Made by a program: the position numbers and the translations under genes
The notes under the pieces: generated by a model
Databases searched by the model: none
What the model was told of the DNA's origin: nothing
What the model saw: the letters and a program-made list of their open reading frames with translations, nothing else
Assembly (NCBI GenBank): GCA_951640195.1
Contig: OX621168.1
Span: forward strand, 806,001 to 870,000
Reading direction: 5' to 3'
Source of the DNA: Porpolomopsis calyptriformis
Lineage: Eukaryota; Basidiomycota; Agaricomycetes; Agaricales; Hygrophoraceae
DNA length: 64,000 bases
Shown here: in pieces, positions 31,529 through 44,528 of the stretch
Position numbering within the stretch: the stretch's first letter is position 1
Layout of the letters: each line of letters starts with the position of its first letter

Positions 31529-34500
31529 ATGACTAACCGTGCAGGTTACCAACCTCTTTCGCAATCCATTGAGGAGGAGGATGTCGGAGACAGTGTTCAA
31601 CAGTCCCCCTCAACCCGACGTCTCTCTCGTCTAAATCGTACTCCCGGTCCACCCACTATAGATCTCAGAAAACTAGACAATGCCTTCAAAAGGTCAGTTC
31701 TCTGAAAACACTGCAAAAGGACGCTGTCGCAGACATGCCTCTCCTTCACCTCTCTAGATGGACAGAATCTATCGCACAGAAAGTCAAGCGGAAAAAGAAG
31801 GTCGAAGATCACTCAAGAAAAGAAATATGGAGAAGTGTCTTTGAACCGCCCGTAATAATCCCAGCGGGTTCTGCCGGGGAGGTGCGATGACCGACCCCCT
31901 TGCCTGCTCGATTTACGGTGCTAGTCTACTGACCAAGTTACAGGTCAAGACGCTTGATCACAAACCTATCATGGCCCAAGAAGATTTCGATCGGTAATTT
32001 ATTTACTTGAACGTTTTTCATTATTGCACTAACATGATGAAACCATACAAAGTCTGGCGCAGTCCGTTCGAAATGCTATAACCGAGGGTGTCCACCCAAA
32101 AATGATTACCAAAGGCTCTTCTGGCTCTTATTTCGCTCGTGCAAAGGTAGAAGGCCGGGTCCAAACCGTTGCGTGAGTTCTATCTTGTTTTCGGTGTGAT
32201 TTTGTGACATTCTGATGCATTCTCAGCGTGTTTAAGCCCAAGGATGAAGAGCCATACGGAAGGCTTAACCCAAAGGTTGGGTGTGACTGATGTCTCTGGC
32301 GAAACTTCTCATTTTTTGGTTAAAACAGACGACAAAATGGATACATCGGCAGTTTCGGTGGATCATCCCGTTCGGTCGCACCTGCTTGATACCTAATCTT
32401 AGGTGGGTTATCCTAATGTTATGAGCAAGTTCCCCTGATCAGTTTCGTTCCTAGTTATATATCTGAGGCTGCTGCATCGCTGCTAGATCAGCGTCTCGAC
32501 TTGCATATTGTCCCTCGAACCCAGCTAGTTTCTTTGTCAAGCCCGGTTCGCGTTACGTTCTTTCCCATTTTCAAACATTTCATTATCTTTATGATCTAGG
32601 CATTTTTCTACGACTGGCTCGACAGAAACGCAGCCAAGAAGGGAAAACCATTGCCAGACAAGATTGGCAGCATGCAGTACTTCCTGCATGGGTTTCAAGG
32701 TAGCATTTTCTTTGACTTTTTATGCCTCACCCGAACAAATGTTGGATTTTAGATGCTTCTGAATTCCTTCGCAAGTATCCATGGCCTGGCCGCTTGATTT
32801 CTGACACGTTCGATGACTCTACGCATCGAAGTGGCAATTTGACGAAGAGGTTCCTGAGCACATTGAAGATTTTTTGTGGCAAGACTGGAGAAGAAGACAT
32901 GTACGATGATGCAGACCATGAAGACGAACGTGTTCTTTATGATGCGACCGAGGGAGCTGATACTCAACTACCATTTTACTGGAGTCTGGCCCTCCAGCAG
33001 AGCTTCCGTGAGGAACTTGAAAAGTGAGTTATTTTTCTTGCTGCAGGAAGTTCATGTTGTGACAACTTTGTTGCGAAGACTCGTTATCCTCGGTCAGTAG
33101 TCTTACTTTCGTTATCACTGATAAACTAACTGATAATGTGCAGATTTTCTCATGCTCAACACCGACCGTGGTGCAGACAATTATATGGTCAAATATTGTG
33201 AAGGGGATCACGAAAAATCTCTTGTTGACATAGCCCCAACACGTTCTACTCAAATCACGATGCCTTCTATGAGCGAACTTAGACGGAGTGACCCACATCC
33301 AACTGTATCATTTTTAGACCCACCGAACCAGGCAGGCCTTTCTGGCTCGAATTCTCAAGACCCTTACTCCCGACCACATATACACATTGCTGCCATTGAC
33401 AACTCCTTGTCTTTCCCCCATGAACACCCTCAAGGATGGCGTTCATACACCTACGGATGGTTATATTTACCGGTCAGCGTCATTGGTCGGCCATTCAGTG
33501 AGAGGACGCGTAATCATTTCCTTCCTCTCTTGACGTCCAAGTCATGGTGGGAAGAGACCACATTTCAGCTTCGGAATCTTTTTGCCTTGGATCCTGACTT
33601 CCACCCGAAGATGTTCAGTGTAAGCTTGTCCTCTCACCATCGAGAATACCCTTGTTGAGATCTCAACACTGAGACAGAGACAACTGGCTGTTATCAAAGG
33701 TCAGGCTTGGAATATCGTTCAGTCCTTAAGACACTCTGTAAGTGATGACGTTTACTCACTCTTCGCCTTTTTTCTGACTCGTGTATATTTAGGACGAAGG
33801 TGAGGCTAATTCAACCACATGACTGCTGTATCTCACACTCCCCAGGACCGCTTGAATTGACACGGAGAACAAAAGCGCTTGTTTGGGATGATGAAGTTGA
33901 AATCACCGAGGAAACTACTCAAGAAGCACTAAGCAGCCTACCAACATACTCTCCACAACTTTCTGTCAATAGTGTGCCTTTACCTCGACGGACAAGGAGC
34001 CAGAGTATGGCAGGCGATTTCCCACCACCTATACGACGCGTATCAACCGAGGCGTCCCGGCCTGTGCCTTTTGCCGCCAAATTCCAGCGTGTGCATCCTG
34101 GGACGACTGGTGTGACTGTCCTGGAGCATCTGGAGCGCTTGGATGCTGTTGAAGCCAGTCTGAAAAGACTTGGGAGGGAGGATTCGGTTATCGAAGAGGA
34201 GGAAGAGGAGGAAGAGGAAGATGTAGCGGAATCCTCAAATAGACCTGGGAAGGTCACTCCAAGCGCGAACGGTGACCATGCGAATGCCCCGACATCACCG
34301 TTCTCGCCCCCCGGTAGCCCGCTGGCGACCGTGCCTGAGGTTACATCGTTGGCAGATTCAGTTACAGAGGAAGACCTGGTGATGATGTCGAAATCGACGT
34401 CGCATGTGGAAGCTTCTAGCTCGTCTAGTCATTTTAGGTGGTCGGGTCAGAGCCAGCAAAATGAGCGGGTGCAAACTCATGATTGGATGCGAGGAGACGA

Positions 34501-34641
34501 GACGGCTCCAGCCAAACGAATGGTAATTGTTGAGGTGCGTTTTTTTCACATGCCATCCTTACCGCTATTGATTCCTTCACTTGGCGACCGACGCAGCGAT
34601 TGGAGATGATAACGAAAACACCACTTTGCTCATGTTGGTAG
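31529..34641 (+). CDS. LSB6: Type II phosphatidylinositol 4-kinase
   Basis: Makes PI4P on Golgi, endosomal or plasma membranes (yeast Lsb6, human PI4K2). The first in-frame ATG is at 31529 (MTNRAGYQPLSQS); the frame extends upstream only without ATG. After a basic Ser-rich stretch (RWTESIAQKVKRKKK) come the kinase elements. ITKGSSGSYFARAK is the glycine-loop region and VAVFKPKDEEPYGRLNPK has the ATP-binding Lys. LVILDFLMLNTDRGADNYMVKY is the catalytic segment near 33100-33190, and HIHIAAIDNSLSFPHEHP is the Asp-phe-like metal region. It then reads GWRSYTYGWLYLP. An insert of about 70 residues (GEEDMYDDADHEDE) is typical of the fungal form. An acidic run (EEEEEEEEED) is near 34200. It ends TPLCSCW. 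Confidence 0.93.
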
Positions 34642-34782
34642 CCTCTGGTCACAGTACCGCTGATTTCAACTCACGATGCACGATCGAGAATGTTGGTAGA
34701 TGTTATGTATATGATACAATCTGACTTGCTGGTGTTACCCAACACAAGAATGACTCGTTTATCAAGAGATACTCAGATCGTA

Positions 34783-36249
34783 TTAGTCCTCCTCGGTTAG
34801 GAGCCACTGCGCGAAGTTATCTAGCCGCCTCTTCTCGGCATCGTCTCCAACACCCTGTATCTCATCAGCGGCACCACTGCGCTGGAATCTCTGCTTGCCT
34901 GTGTAAATGCTGGCTTCAATCTGGCGCCCCGAGAAAAATCTCCCATTCATTTTCTGAAACCACAAGAGGTTGAGTTGGGGACAGTCGTTTGGAGTCTACT
35001 CACGACGATACACGCCCTGGCACTGAGAGGATCCCGAAACTTGACTGTCATCACGCCGTCCGATTCTTTCTGAAGGCTGCCCGTTAGTTGAATAGGTGTT
35101 GAAAAGTAGAAGACTTGCATCATATAACACGACATTGGTGACCTCTCCCAATGTTGTTGAACATTCCTCTCGGACGTCCTCTTGGAGATCGAGGATCAGA
35201 GATGGGTCGTCTTCGAGTTCTTTCAGAGTGAACATGTGTTTCAAGACCACAACTCTGCTTTCCTTGTACGCCTCCTTGAGGGTGTCTTCAGGCGTCATCA
35301 TAGGACCAAACCCATCTTCATCGTCCCATTCTGTTATTTTCCTGCGCGGTCGGTTTTAGAAGGTGTCTTGCTCAACAGAGAGGTCAACGCACTTTTGCAT
35401 TTTCCCAATCCTTCTCGACGCCTTCTTCTTGTCCAGAGTCCTTCTTGGTTTGGGGTCGCCATCGGTTGTGTGCTTGTGGCTAAACTCGGCTTTCTGTACC
35501 CTCATAGTCGTGGATGGGTCGCCGAGGCGCAACTCGGCATCATCCAAGAGATTGAGAGCGAGTAGTACAGATTCCTCCTTGAAATACACCACCAATGCCT
35601 CCCCGCTGAACGAGCCATCCTCCCGAGCGTACATCTTCACCTTCGGCTCACCATCATCGTCCTCTTCCACCACACCACACCGGGCAAACCGCTCGGCCAG
35701 CTCGTCGAGCCCTGTGTCTGGGGGAAGACCTGTAACGTACACGGCAGTGTTCTTGGACTTGCGTTCACCCGGAGGGGAGTTGTCATTCTTTATGTCTTTC
35801 CGCCCGCGTTTGATGGATGGCCCAGCCTCCGGGACAGACCCAGCGGAGGTGTAATCTTCCGGCTCCTTTCTCTTTTTTTTACCGCGTGCGAGGACCGGTG
35901 CAACAGGCATCTGTACAGAAGGTTACTGACTGCGTTAGAGAGTTGAAATGAAACTCACTTCCTCGTCTACGCCTGTAACAGAGTAGGCTGCCTGCTGCCT
36001 CTTTACAAGATCTTCGCTGACCTGGTAGAACATTATCGGTGTGAGATTGATGGGGTAATTGTCGCAAGCTGAACTCACAAAGGGAAGCCATGAACCGTTG
36101 ACGGGATCATACTCGAGCTCGGAACCGTCTTCATCCTCAAATCTCCATGTCTGAGATTCTTTAGAGAAATATATCCGATCGTCGTCTGCGAATATTGTCG
36201 CAAGGGATGATGAACCTGATAATAATGGGGTGGGTAATGATTCAGACAT
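34783..36249 (-). CDS. CUS2: Cus2/HTATSF1-like U2 snRNP splicing factor
   Basis: Nuclear RNA-binding protein that helps U2 snRNA folding and SF3b loading at the branch site. Start MSESLPTPLLSGSS. An N-terminal Trp-containing segment (TWRFEDEDGSELEYDPVNG) is typical of Tat-SF1 relatives. A basic linker (RGKKKRKEPED) precedes RRM1 (NTAVYVTGLPPDTGLDELAE ... GEALVVYFKEESVLLALNLL). A KKKASRR linker leads to RRM2, which has a UHM-like layout: RVVVLKHMFTLKELEDD ... LGEVTNVVLYD ... GVMTVKFRDPLSARACIVKM ... NGRFFSGRQIEA. It ends RRLDNFAQWLLTEED. About five introns. It diverges from KU70 with 254 bp between starts. Confidence 0.93.
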
Positions 36250-36468
36250 CTTTCAAGGTGATGCCGTGTTTGCATTTGTTGAAAACTAAAGGTCCCGCAA
36301 TTTGCTGTACAGTTCATACATAAGGTAAAGCAATCTTACTTTCCTATAGCCCGTGGTTAACGAGAGATTCTGTTGGTGGTCGTTAAGCTCATCTCCTGTC
36401 GGTGGTTTTCATCTTTGTCCACTCGGCCCAGTCCTATGAGGAAGATAAGATAGGGGTGTGACAAAAAC

Positions 36469-36489
36469 TACGTGACGTGACTCCGTGAC
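36469..36489. promoter_or_regulatory. Triple CGTGAC element upstream of KU70
   Basis: CGTGAC occurs at 36471-36476, 36476-36481 and 36484-36489, overlapping a TGACGT core. The cluster ends 15 bp before the KU70 ATG and lies in the short region shared with CUS2. It resembles CRE/ATF-type sites, but binding is not shown. Confidence 0.4.
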
Positions 36490-36503
36490 TTCGTCGAACG
36501 CGA

Positions 36504-39485
36504 ATGTCGCCATACGATCATTGGAACACATTTGACGAAGATGAAGATGAGGAATTGCAGGACACGTCCGTGCGTTTCATTTCTTACCCCACCTTTGCAC
36601 CTCACCTCATCGCGCCATAGTATTTTGAAGGAAAGAGGGACGTCATTCTCTTCTGCATTGACTGCTCAGAATCCATGCTCAAGCTTCGAGATGATCTGAA
36701 CTACGAAGACACAAAAACCTGTCATTTGTACACAGCTCTTGATGCTGCGATGCAGATCCAGAAAAAGAAAGTTATTGTTGGCCCAAACGACTCGGTTGGG
36801 ATCTTGCTCTTTAACACGGTGAGCTTCCGTTGTCTCATGTTCATTTACTCCATTTCATGTATATATTTTTGGAGACGAGGCAAAGCGAAAACAAAAGCCA
36901 AGTTTCAGAAATAAAGAAGAATACTTTCATATACCAACCAGTCGCTCAAATCAATGCACCCAAGATCCGGGAATTGATGCAGTTATTAGATGGTCTGTGC
37001 CCGTTTCCTATTACTCTCCTTATGTGACTTGTTGAAAAATGCCCAAAGCTTTTCACGACGATCCAAACGAGTTGGAAAATGCATTTCCACCATCTGGCAA
37101 ACAGGTTGCTATGGGGGACGTGTTTACCAGTTGCAATTGGGTCTTGCGTGATGGGTAATCCTGTCTCACCACTAATATATATATTCCCCTGTTGTAACCA
37201 CACCCTGATATTCAGTGCCCCCAAAACTGCTTCAAAACGGATCTTTCTGATTACCGACGAAGACGATCCCCACTCGGGCTCAGGGAGTAGACAGTTGCTC
37301 ACCTCCGCACGAACCACGCTCATCGTATGTTACTACCCGATTTTCACCACCCGTTCTCGTATGTGAATCAAACGACCTACAGGACCTTACGCAAGCTGGC
37401 GTGATGGTGGAGCCATTTTTCATAAGCACACCTGAGAAGCCATTCGACCCGAAGAAATTCTACTCTGTGCGTCAAGATCTTAGTCTTCCTCCCATTTTAT
37501 TTTTTTGTGCATTCACTCATTCCGGTCGCCGCAGTCCGTGCTACTTCCAAACAATACCACGGACGAAGATGACAATACGGGTCCTTCGATTCTGCCCGAA
37601 TCAATTTCTATAACCCGTATCGATGACCTTCTCACCCAAATGCGTTTCCACGAGGTTCCAAGACGGGCACATTTCAGCATTCCTTTTGAGTTGGCCGATG
37701 GCTTTGTAATCGGCGTTAAAGGGTATGTATAGAATAAACAAGTGTCTATTGGAGTAAAACAATCGTGGACTGGATGTTCAACAGATATGGGTTGGTGACA
37801 GAGCAGAGAAAAGGTGCATACAAACATTTTATCGACCTCGGGGATAGAATGGAAGTTGCAATGCCACGTACGGTTCATGTCGATGAGGTTTGTTTCGCTA
37901 ACCGTTGGTATTATCGTACCGTTGACGTCAACTGAAAACCCGAGGGACGGGAAGCTGAGGTTGAAAAGACGAAGATATATTATGGCATGTCAATGGGCGC
38001 CGCGGTCGACCGAGAAGAAGACGGAGATGAAGGTTCTGGCGTTGGGACGAGAGTTGTACGAGAAGGTCAGAGTGTGCGCGATTTTTTCCCTCTTCCGTCA
38101 TGTTTTCTAGCTGAGACGTCGGTGCCATCTCAGCCATTCTACACGGCGGAAGAAGTCAAAGCTTTTCGAACTCTGGGCCTTGAACCGAGTACGTAGTCTC
38201 ATCTATTTCGTTCTCTGTGTTCTATTCAGCATTTGGAGGGAAGAACTCCGGCTTCTTGGTTTCAAGGATAATGGGGAACTCGCCTTTGAAGATAACATCA
38301 AGCATTCCATATTTATCTACCCAGATGAGCTTGTAAGCTCCATGAATTATGTTTCCGTTCTCTACGGGGCATGACGTCTTTACGTACCCTAGACCTATGC
38401 AGGCAGCAAACGTACTTTCAATGCTCTCTTGAAGACGATGGTCGTAAAGAGGAAGCTAGGGCTTGTTCTTGCTCTCACGAGAAGAAATTCTTCCCCGACC
38501 TTTTGTGCTCTACTGCCTCAGGTGAGAACATCCCATTAGAATACGTTTGTTTAATTCCCGCCATTCTTTCCGAAGACCGAAAAAATAGAAGAAGGAGGCT
38601 GGAACGAACCTCCCGGTTTCCATCTCGTACCGCTACCATTCGCTGATGATATTAGGGCAGCGCCCGTTGAAGAGGCTTGTCGGGGTACGCCTAAACCCAC
38701 TTTCGATCAACGCATACCTATTATTGATATCTCGCAGCATCTGATGAAATCAAGGATGCCGCGCGGGCATGGATAGACAAGCTCTGCGTGAAGAATGGAG
38801 CGTATCCGCCTGACTCATATCCTAATCCTGGTTGGTGTAGACAAATCGCATGTCATGTCAGCGATTGCTGATTGACTGTTTCTAGCGTTGGCTTATCACA
38901 ATGCGCAGCTCCAAGCGAGCGCTTTCCGTGAACAATTTGATCCTGAATCGTTTGAGGACCTGACGGAGCCGAAGCTGGACATGATCCACAAGGTCATCGA
39001 TTGGTCTTTTCGTTCCATGAATATGACAACTAATCTGTTGGGAGGAACAGAGAGCCGGCAAGCTGATGAAGGAATGGAAAACCCTTGTCATGAATGATGA
39101 ATCAGCGAGTCTGGTAGTAGTCACAACAGGCTCGAGGCGGAAAGCAGTTAGTCGTCTGGCGTTACAACTGCAAAATATTTCTCACTGCTCCCTTCATTCA
39201 GGATATTACTGTTAGTGAAGCAGAAATACGTAGCAGATATGAAGCCGGGGGTCTTGCCAAAGTATAGTGTTGTTCCTTATTACAAACGCATAATACTTAC
39301 GAAAACCTTTCTGCGCACAGCTTCGGGTGGATCAGTTGAAGGTTTGTTCCAGATACAAAAGTATCCCTTGGGTTCCACTCATTGTACTTTTCCTCCAGGA
39401 ATTTCTCAAAAGCAAGGGTGAGGCCGTGAGTGGTAACAAAGGTGATCTGCTTCAACGCGTAGCCGCGTGGATAGAGGCCCATTGA
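36504..39485 (+). CDS. KU70: Ku70 subunit of the Ku DNA end-binding complex
   Basis: Forms the Ku70/Ku80 ring for non-homologous end joining and telomere protection. Start MSPYDHWNTFDEDEDEEL at 36504. The N-terminal von Willebrand-like domain begins YFEGKRDVILFCIDCSESM, then PNDSVGILLFNT and KRIFLITDEDDPHSGSG. The beta-barrel core spans about 37600-38700 (RRAHFSIPFELADGFVIGVK; PSQPFYTAEEVKAFRTLGLE; RAPVEE). The helical arm has FREQFDPESFEDLTEPKLDM. The C-terminal SAP domain, near 39320-39485, reads LRVDQLKEFLKSKGEAVSG then NKGDLLQRVAAWIEAH, with TGA at 39483-39485. About 15 short introns, some of them reading in frame. Order and length agree with fungal Ku70. Confidence 0.95.
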
Positions 39486-39684
39486 ATATTGAAACACTGC
39501 AATGCACGACCTGTGCAGTGATCGATCAATGACGCTGAAAATATCGATAGTATATGTACGGGGACGACCCGAAATAATTTGAACTTAGACTTTGTAGTTG
39601 ATTCAGCACTACGGTGCTATAGACCAAGGACGGTAACAAGATTACAAAATTGTTTACAGAGCAGAGCAGATTCCTTGTTATTTA

Positions 39685-40837
39685 ATGGCCGCCTCGAGCT
39701 CAAAGGAAGGTGAAGTACGACCTCCTGTTGTCCAACCTGCTGCTGGAAGCAATATCATAATCAACCCAAACCAAGTGAGTTATGTCGCCCCTTTTCTCAT
39801 CCCTGGGATGTTGAGAGTTCATTTCAGCGCTTGAATCCTGTTCTGGAATGTGTACGCAATGTCGGAAAAGAATTTGGTGACATTGTCTGCGATTTTCAAG
39901 TTGGTCGCACAACAGGCGTTTTGTTCCTTAGGCAAGTACACCGCACGCACGTCGGTTGATATCCTGACTTTCTCTATCGTGCAGTTTAAAGTACCATCGT
40001 CTCCACCCCGAATACATTCACCAGCGAATAGAGAAGCTTGGCCATTCATATACTCTGCGAATTCTCTTGGTATTGAATGATATCGCACGTTAGTCACTTC
40101 CTACCTTGGTTATTTCTAACCTCTGCCATTACAGACCGAACATCAAGATCCGATTCGTGATCTCACCAAAGTTCCTTATAATCCCCTGATAATGTTTCAT
40201 CGATAACGAGAAATTGTTCACTTCCAGGTGTGTTTGATAAACAACATTACCATCATTGTTGCCTGGAGGTATGCATGCTTTTCATCAGTTTCAATGATCC
40301 CTCCCAATAATCTCGGGTATACAGCACAGAAGGAGCGGGACACTACCTCTCCACATTCAAACAGTACGAGCACAAGTCCCCCGACATGATAAAGGAACGA
40401 ACGGACAAAGATTACTACTCGGTACTGCAAACTGCCCTGACCAGCATTAGCAGAGTGAACAAAACAGACGTCCAAACCCTCCGTACATCCTTCGGGGTGC
40501 GGCATACCATCTAACTCAAGCACTACAGCATACTGATTTGAACCTAACTTCCCCTCAGAGCTTTGCCGATATCGCCAAGGCGACTCCCGAACAGCTACAG
40601 AATCTCCCAGGATTCGGTCAAGTTAAAGTCAAAAGAACCAAAGAAGCCTTTGAGAAACCTTTCCGTGACAAGCCAACTACGAGCATGCCGTCTTCCACCC
40701 AAGCGCAGAGTCAAGGCACAAGGGAAACATTGGGTACTGACGTGTCAGGAGAAAAGGCCCTGTCGAGTTCTATTGGAGCTGAGCGGCGTCCACGAGAACC
40801 CAGCCCCATTTGGGACATCGAACTTGATTTGACCTAA
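39685..40837 (+). CDS. RAD10: ERCC1/Rad10 subunit of the structure-specific endonuclease
   Basis: Non-catalytic partner of XPF/Rad1 in nucleotide excision repair, crosslink repair and single-strand annealing. Start [14 protein letters not shown]. The central domain reads [20 protein letters not shown], then [64 protein letters not shown] and [15 protein letters not shown]. The C-terminal tandem helix-hairpin-helix is [20 protein letters not shown] then [19 protein letters not shown]. It ends with a short acidic tail ([10 protein letters not shown]). Typical fungal length of about 300 residues, seven introns. Confidence 0.95.
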
Positions 40838-41147
40838 CGTTCGCTGACGACTTTGCTCCTTTTCTCGACCTTCGATTCTCCTCCAAGAATAAATGATCTC
40901 TGAGTGCGGAGCGTTTCATTATCTGATTCAAACGGTTCCGAAGATAGTAACTGGTAGGGAAACGCTTCAGGTCCCCATGAGCACATCAGTTTGCTTCGGA
41001 TACCTAGTTGGTAATGGTTTGTGTAGTATAAGAGATTATTTACTTATTCTTGCTAGGGATACATATATTACCAAGGATACAGCGGAGCCAATCGAAAGGG
41101 AAAGGTGATATCAAGTACATAGGGTATAATGTATAATACTGAAGTAC

Positions 41148-44100
41148 TTACTGTATCCAGTTCAAAAGGTTGCTCATCCCCTTACCGGAGTTCAGGGCAG
41201 CGATGCGCTGATAGTATATCCTCATCGTCAGACGCTGCAATGCTGCTTTCGTTTTCGAGCGGTCAAGATGGGCAGCACGAGTATCGACTTGATGCAGCGC
41301 GTCAGTGATATTCCGCCTGGGCTTGAAGAAGTCAACATACCGATTTCAGAGTGAATTCTATGCAGATGATGCAAGATGATTTGAAGAGGCTTCTCGTTCC
41401 CAATTTTCTCCGAACCCAAGTCTGACCGATCGGCTTTGCGCTCTTCAGCAACATAACCGTCGATATCCGACAATGCGACACTGAGCAAGTCAGCTTGGAA
41501 ACCAAGATCGTAGTAATCAGTTGAACTGTTGATTGTGAATGGCCCCTCTGATTGGGGCGACAAGAGGTCGATTAGCCCCACGAGAGGAGGCAAGTTAGTG
41601 TACGTTTCCTAGAGAGATTTTGGTGAATCATCATTCCTAGAAGTATGATGCTTTGGCACTCACGCCGGACACTGTATGTTCCCCGGTAAGCAGACTATAT
41701 GCTACCCACCTTGCCATTCGCATGGTCCGTGAACGCCCTCCAGCAAGGAAGGAGATGAAGAACGATTTGTTGACGGGCGTCAGGCGCCAGGCAAAGCCGA
41801 GCAATCGGTTGCACGTCTGGGCCTCCTTGAAATGATAAATGAAGGGTGAGCCTCAATAAATCCATAAACTGGGGGCTTACGATCACCGGAGATATGTCAA
41901 TGCCGCGCGCAAGACTCTCGCAAACCGCGTCGACGGAAATCATCACTTCCCTTCTGAGATGAATGGATGTTGACGGGTTCATAGCAATGAGATGTAGAAT
42001 CAATAGCAAGCCCGGAACGTCTTGTGATGGTAACCCGCCTGCTCTGATTCATCCATGAAATTACGAAATTGGGAACGTTCATTACGCTCTTACCGAGCAC
42101 AAGCCGATATCATTGAAACCAGTCGGTAGATGACAGTTGCGCGTGCCTCGACATCTGCAGGTTTCTTTCGCACAATGGATTCAACTGTCCATCCAGCAGC
42201 CATCAAGACGGTGTGATCGGCGTCGAGTCGAAGGAGAGTGAGCAAGACCAGCTCTATAGGGATGCTTGCCTGGGGGAGATGCCCGCTGTTCCAAATGTGT
42301 AACAAGAGATAGAATGCTGATTCGGCATATGGTTGCCCTCCATGGGAAAGCGCTGCAACGGGCGGGTTGAGTGGAAGAAAAAAGCGATGGATAATATCAC
42401 TTGCCTAGCTCACATAGCCATGGGATTACCCTTGGAATTCGGGACAGTTGCGCCACGAGTACGCCGGAGTTTAACACCAACTTCAGTTGTGTGGTGTCTA
42501 GACAAACCTACCAGTCAATTATGAACAAGTCTGGCATCCAGAGAATACATACCGCCACGTTGTATAGCGGATGTCAGTAGCCTGACGATTGGATTCGCTT
42601 TGTCGTCGTCACTGAGAAGAGTTGGTAAGCAGTACGGTTCAAGGTCCACGGGATCAACAACATCTCCTGAACACTCTCTCCACAACGGCACCCCAGAGAC
42701 TTTCGTCTCAGCCTGCCTTCGCTCCCGCTTCTCTCTGTCGTTAGCTAAAAGATCAGAAATAACTTTTCCCCGTTCCGAACCAAAAAGTCTATCTTGATCC
42801 TCGGTCTTAATGAGTATCTCACCAGCGCTGGAACTTGGACTTCCAGATGTGTCATCTGAGTCGAAATTGAGCTCAAATCCTTTTTGCGCGTTAACCAACG
42901 CAGCCGCTTCATCTGTCCAGTCCTCTTTCTGATTGTCGTTCCACTTAATACAGTCGCTACCCGCAGTCTGATTGTTGGTGAGACGAAAGGTGTCTAACCT
43001 TTTAGTGGAAGACTTCTTCTCTTTCAGGAGTTTCTCGAAAGGGTCTGAAGCGGGCTTCTTTGCTTTGCCCTTGTCTTTAGCGCTCGTTTTATTATTGGTA
43101 TGATGCGATTTCGCGAGAGCCTTCGAGAGAACACGAGAGCTAAAACGACGGCCACGACTCGAAAAAGAGGGCGAAGGGAGTGGTAAATTGTCACAACTAG
43201 ACGGTTTACCAGGTGACGCATCGATACTGGTCAGAGGCGAGCTGAAGGGTCCGCGAATTTCTGGTGTTACCCTTTAGACATGATGTAAATCGATAGTAAA
43301 AAATTGCTGTTTTTTGAAACTGGTACCTTTTTACTTTTGTCGTCGGTCTCCAGTCAGGAAGGATTAAGTCATCTTCATCGCTACTCTCGTCCAAGTCTTT
43401 GAACTCAAGAACCAAACGCTCCTCGGGGCTGGACGCGGCAGCAGCATACGCGTCTGCTTTGATCTTGGCAATAATCTGCTCCGTCTTGGATTCTACGTCA
43501 AGAGCGACAGGGGTCGGCGGTAGCGACGGAAGTCTGCTGGGCCGAATCGGAGTGGTTCCTCGAACACTTGATGCAGCCAGATCAGGAGAAGTGGGGTTCG
43601 TGGAAATACTTTTGCCGTTGAATTCGTCCGTCTCTGAAAAAGGCGATTGGAGGGGTGTGCTTAACGCAGCTTCAGGAGTTGAGAAGACATCGAGGGCTTG
43701 GTGTCCGTCTAGCCCGTGCGAGTCAGTGAAGCACTCCAAAGGCGTGTCCTGGGAAGAGGTGAGAGATTCGGAGCGCCATTTTTCAACATTTTCTTTTACT
43801 TCTCCTAAATTTTTTCGTGAGAGCTCCAGGAGATCAGGCTCTCCATCAGATTGATGACTAAGTACGCGGCCGCCGACTTCGTTCCTATGATGTCCTGGAG
43901 AGCAAGGATGTGATGCTCTAGGTGATCGAGATGTTACATTTTCCTTGGGAGTAAACGGGGGAACTTGAGTCTTATAGGGTTTAGGAAGACCGATGACATG
44001 TGACAATTTGGGCTTCTTGTCAGCGTAGACGATATTGTCCAGGAGTTCTATATCTGAATCACCGTCGAATTTCTTTTTCCGCTTTCCAGAACTCCTTGGA

Positions 44101-44528
44101 ATTTCTGTGCGGTGGGGCCGTTGAGAAGAGCCGATAAAGATGATTGATGGAGATTGAGAAGGCCGGGCAGCCTTTTGGGATGGAGGAACCGACTGCCGGT
44201 CCCCAGACTTTGCACTTGCGCTCACGCGAGGCGGCATTTTAGATTTCGATGGTGCAGGCGGGTTTGTAAGGAGCACCACCGAATCACTCGAAACGGACTC
44301 ATGGGAGTCTGAAGAAACGGAGATTACCTCCCGGTCGGGTGGGTTTGCCTTGTTGATTGGTTTTGTATCCTGGGGCCTCTCCTTGGATTTCAGGGGTAGG
44401 ATTGGCGCCGGCTGAGAGGGTTTCGGAGGTGAAGATTGTGGTTGAGATGAGCAGTTCCCAGCTTTACGCGTGAAAAAATCTGTAAGCTTATGGTCTTCCT
44501 TGACCATCGAAAATCTTCGCCTTTTCAT
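41148..44528 (-). CDS. Large nuclear protein, possibly CANIN-domain (SLF2/Nse6-like)
   Basis: About 1000 residues. The N-terminal 400 are disordered and Ser/Pro-rich: MKRRRFSMVKEDHKLTDFF with a PIP-box-like LTDFF. Several SUMO-interaction-like patches follow (VISVSSDS, SIIFIGSS, DIELLDNIV). The C-terminal half is helical: FELNFDSDDTSG, SDLLANDREKRERRQAETKV, GVPLWRECSGD, PYCLPTLLSDDDKANPIVRL, ending LTMRIYYQRIAALNSGKG and stop TAA at 41148-41150. The GVPLWE-like motif and closing helices recall the CANIN domain (coiled-coil SMC6 and NSE5 interacting) of SLF2-type factors. That assignment is from memory and only moderate. It would act in genome stability with Smc5/6. Confidence 0.6.
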
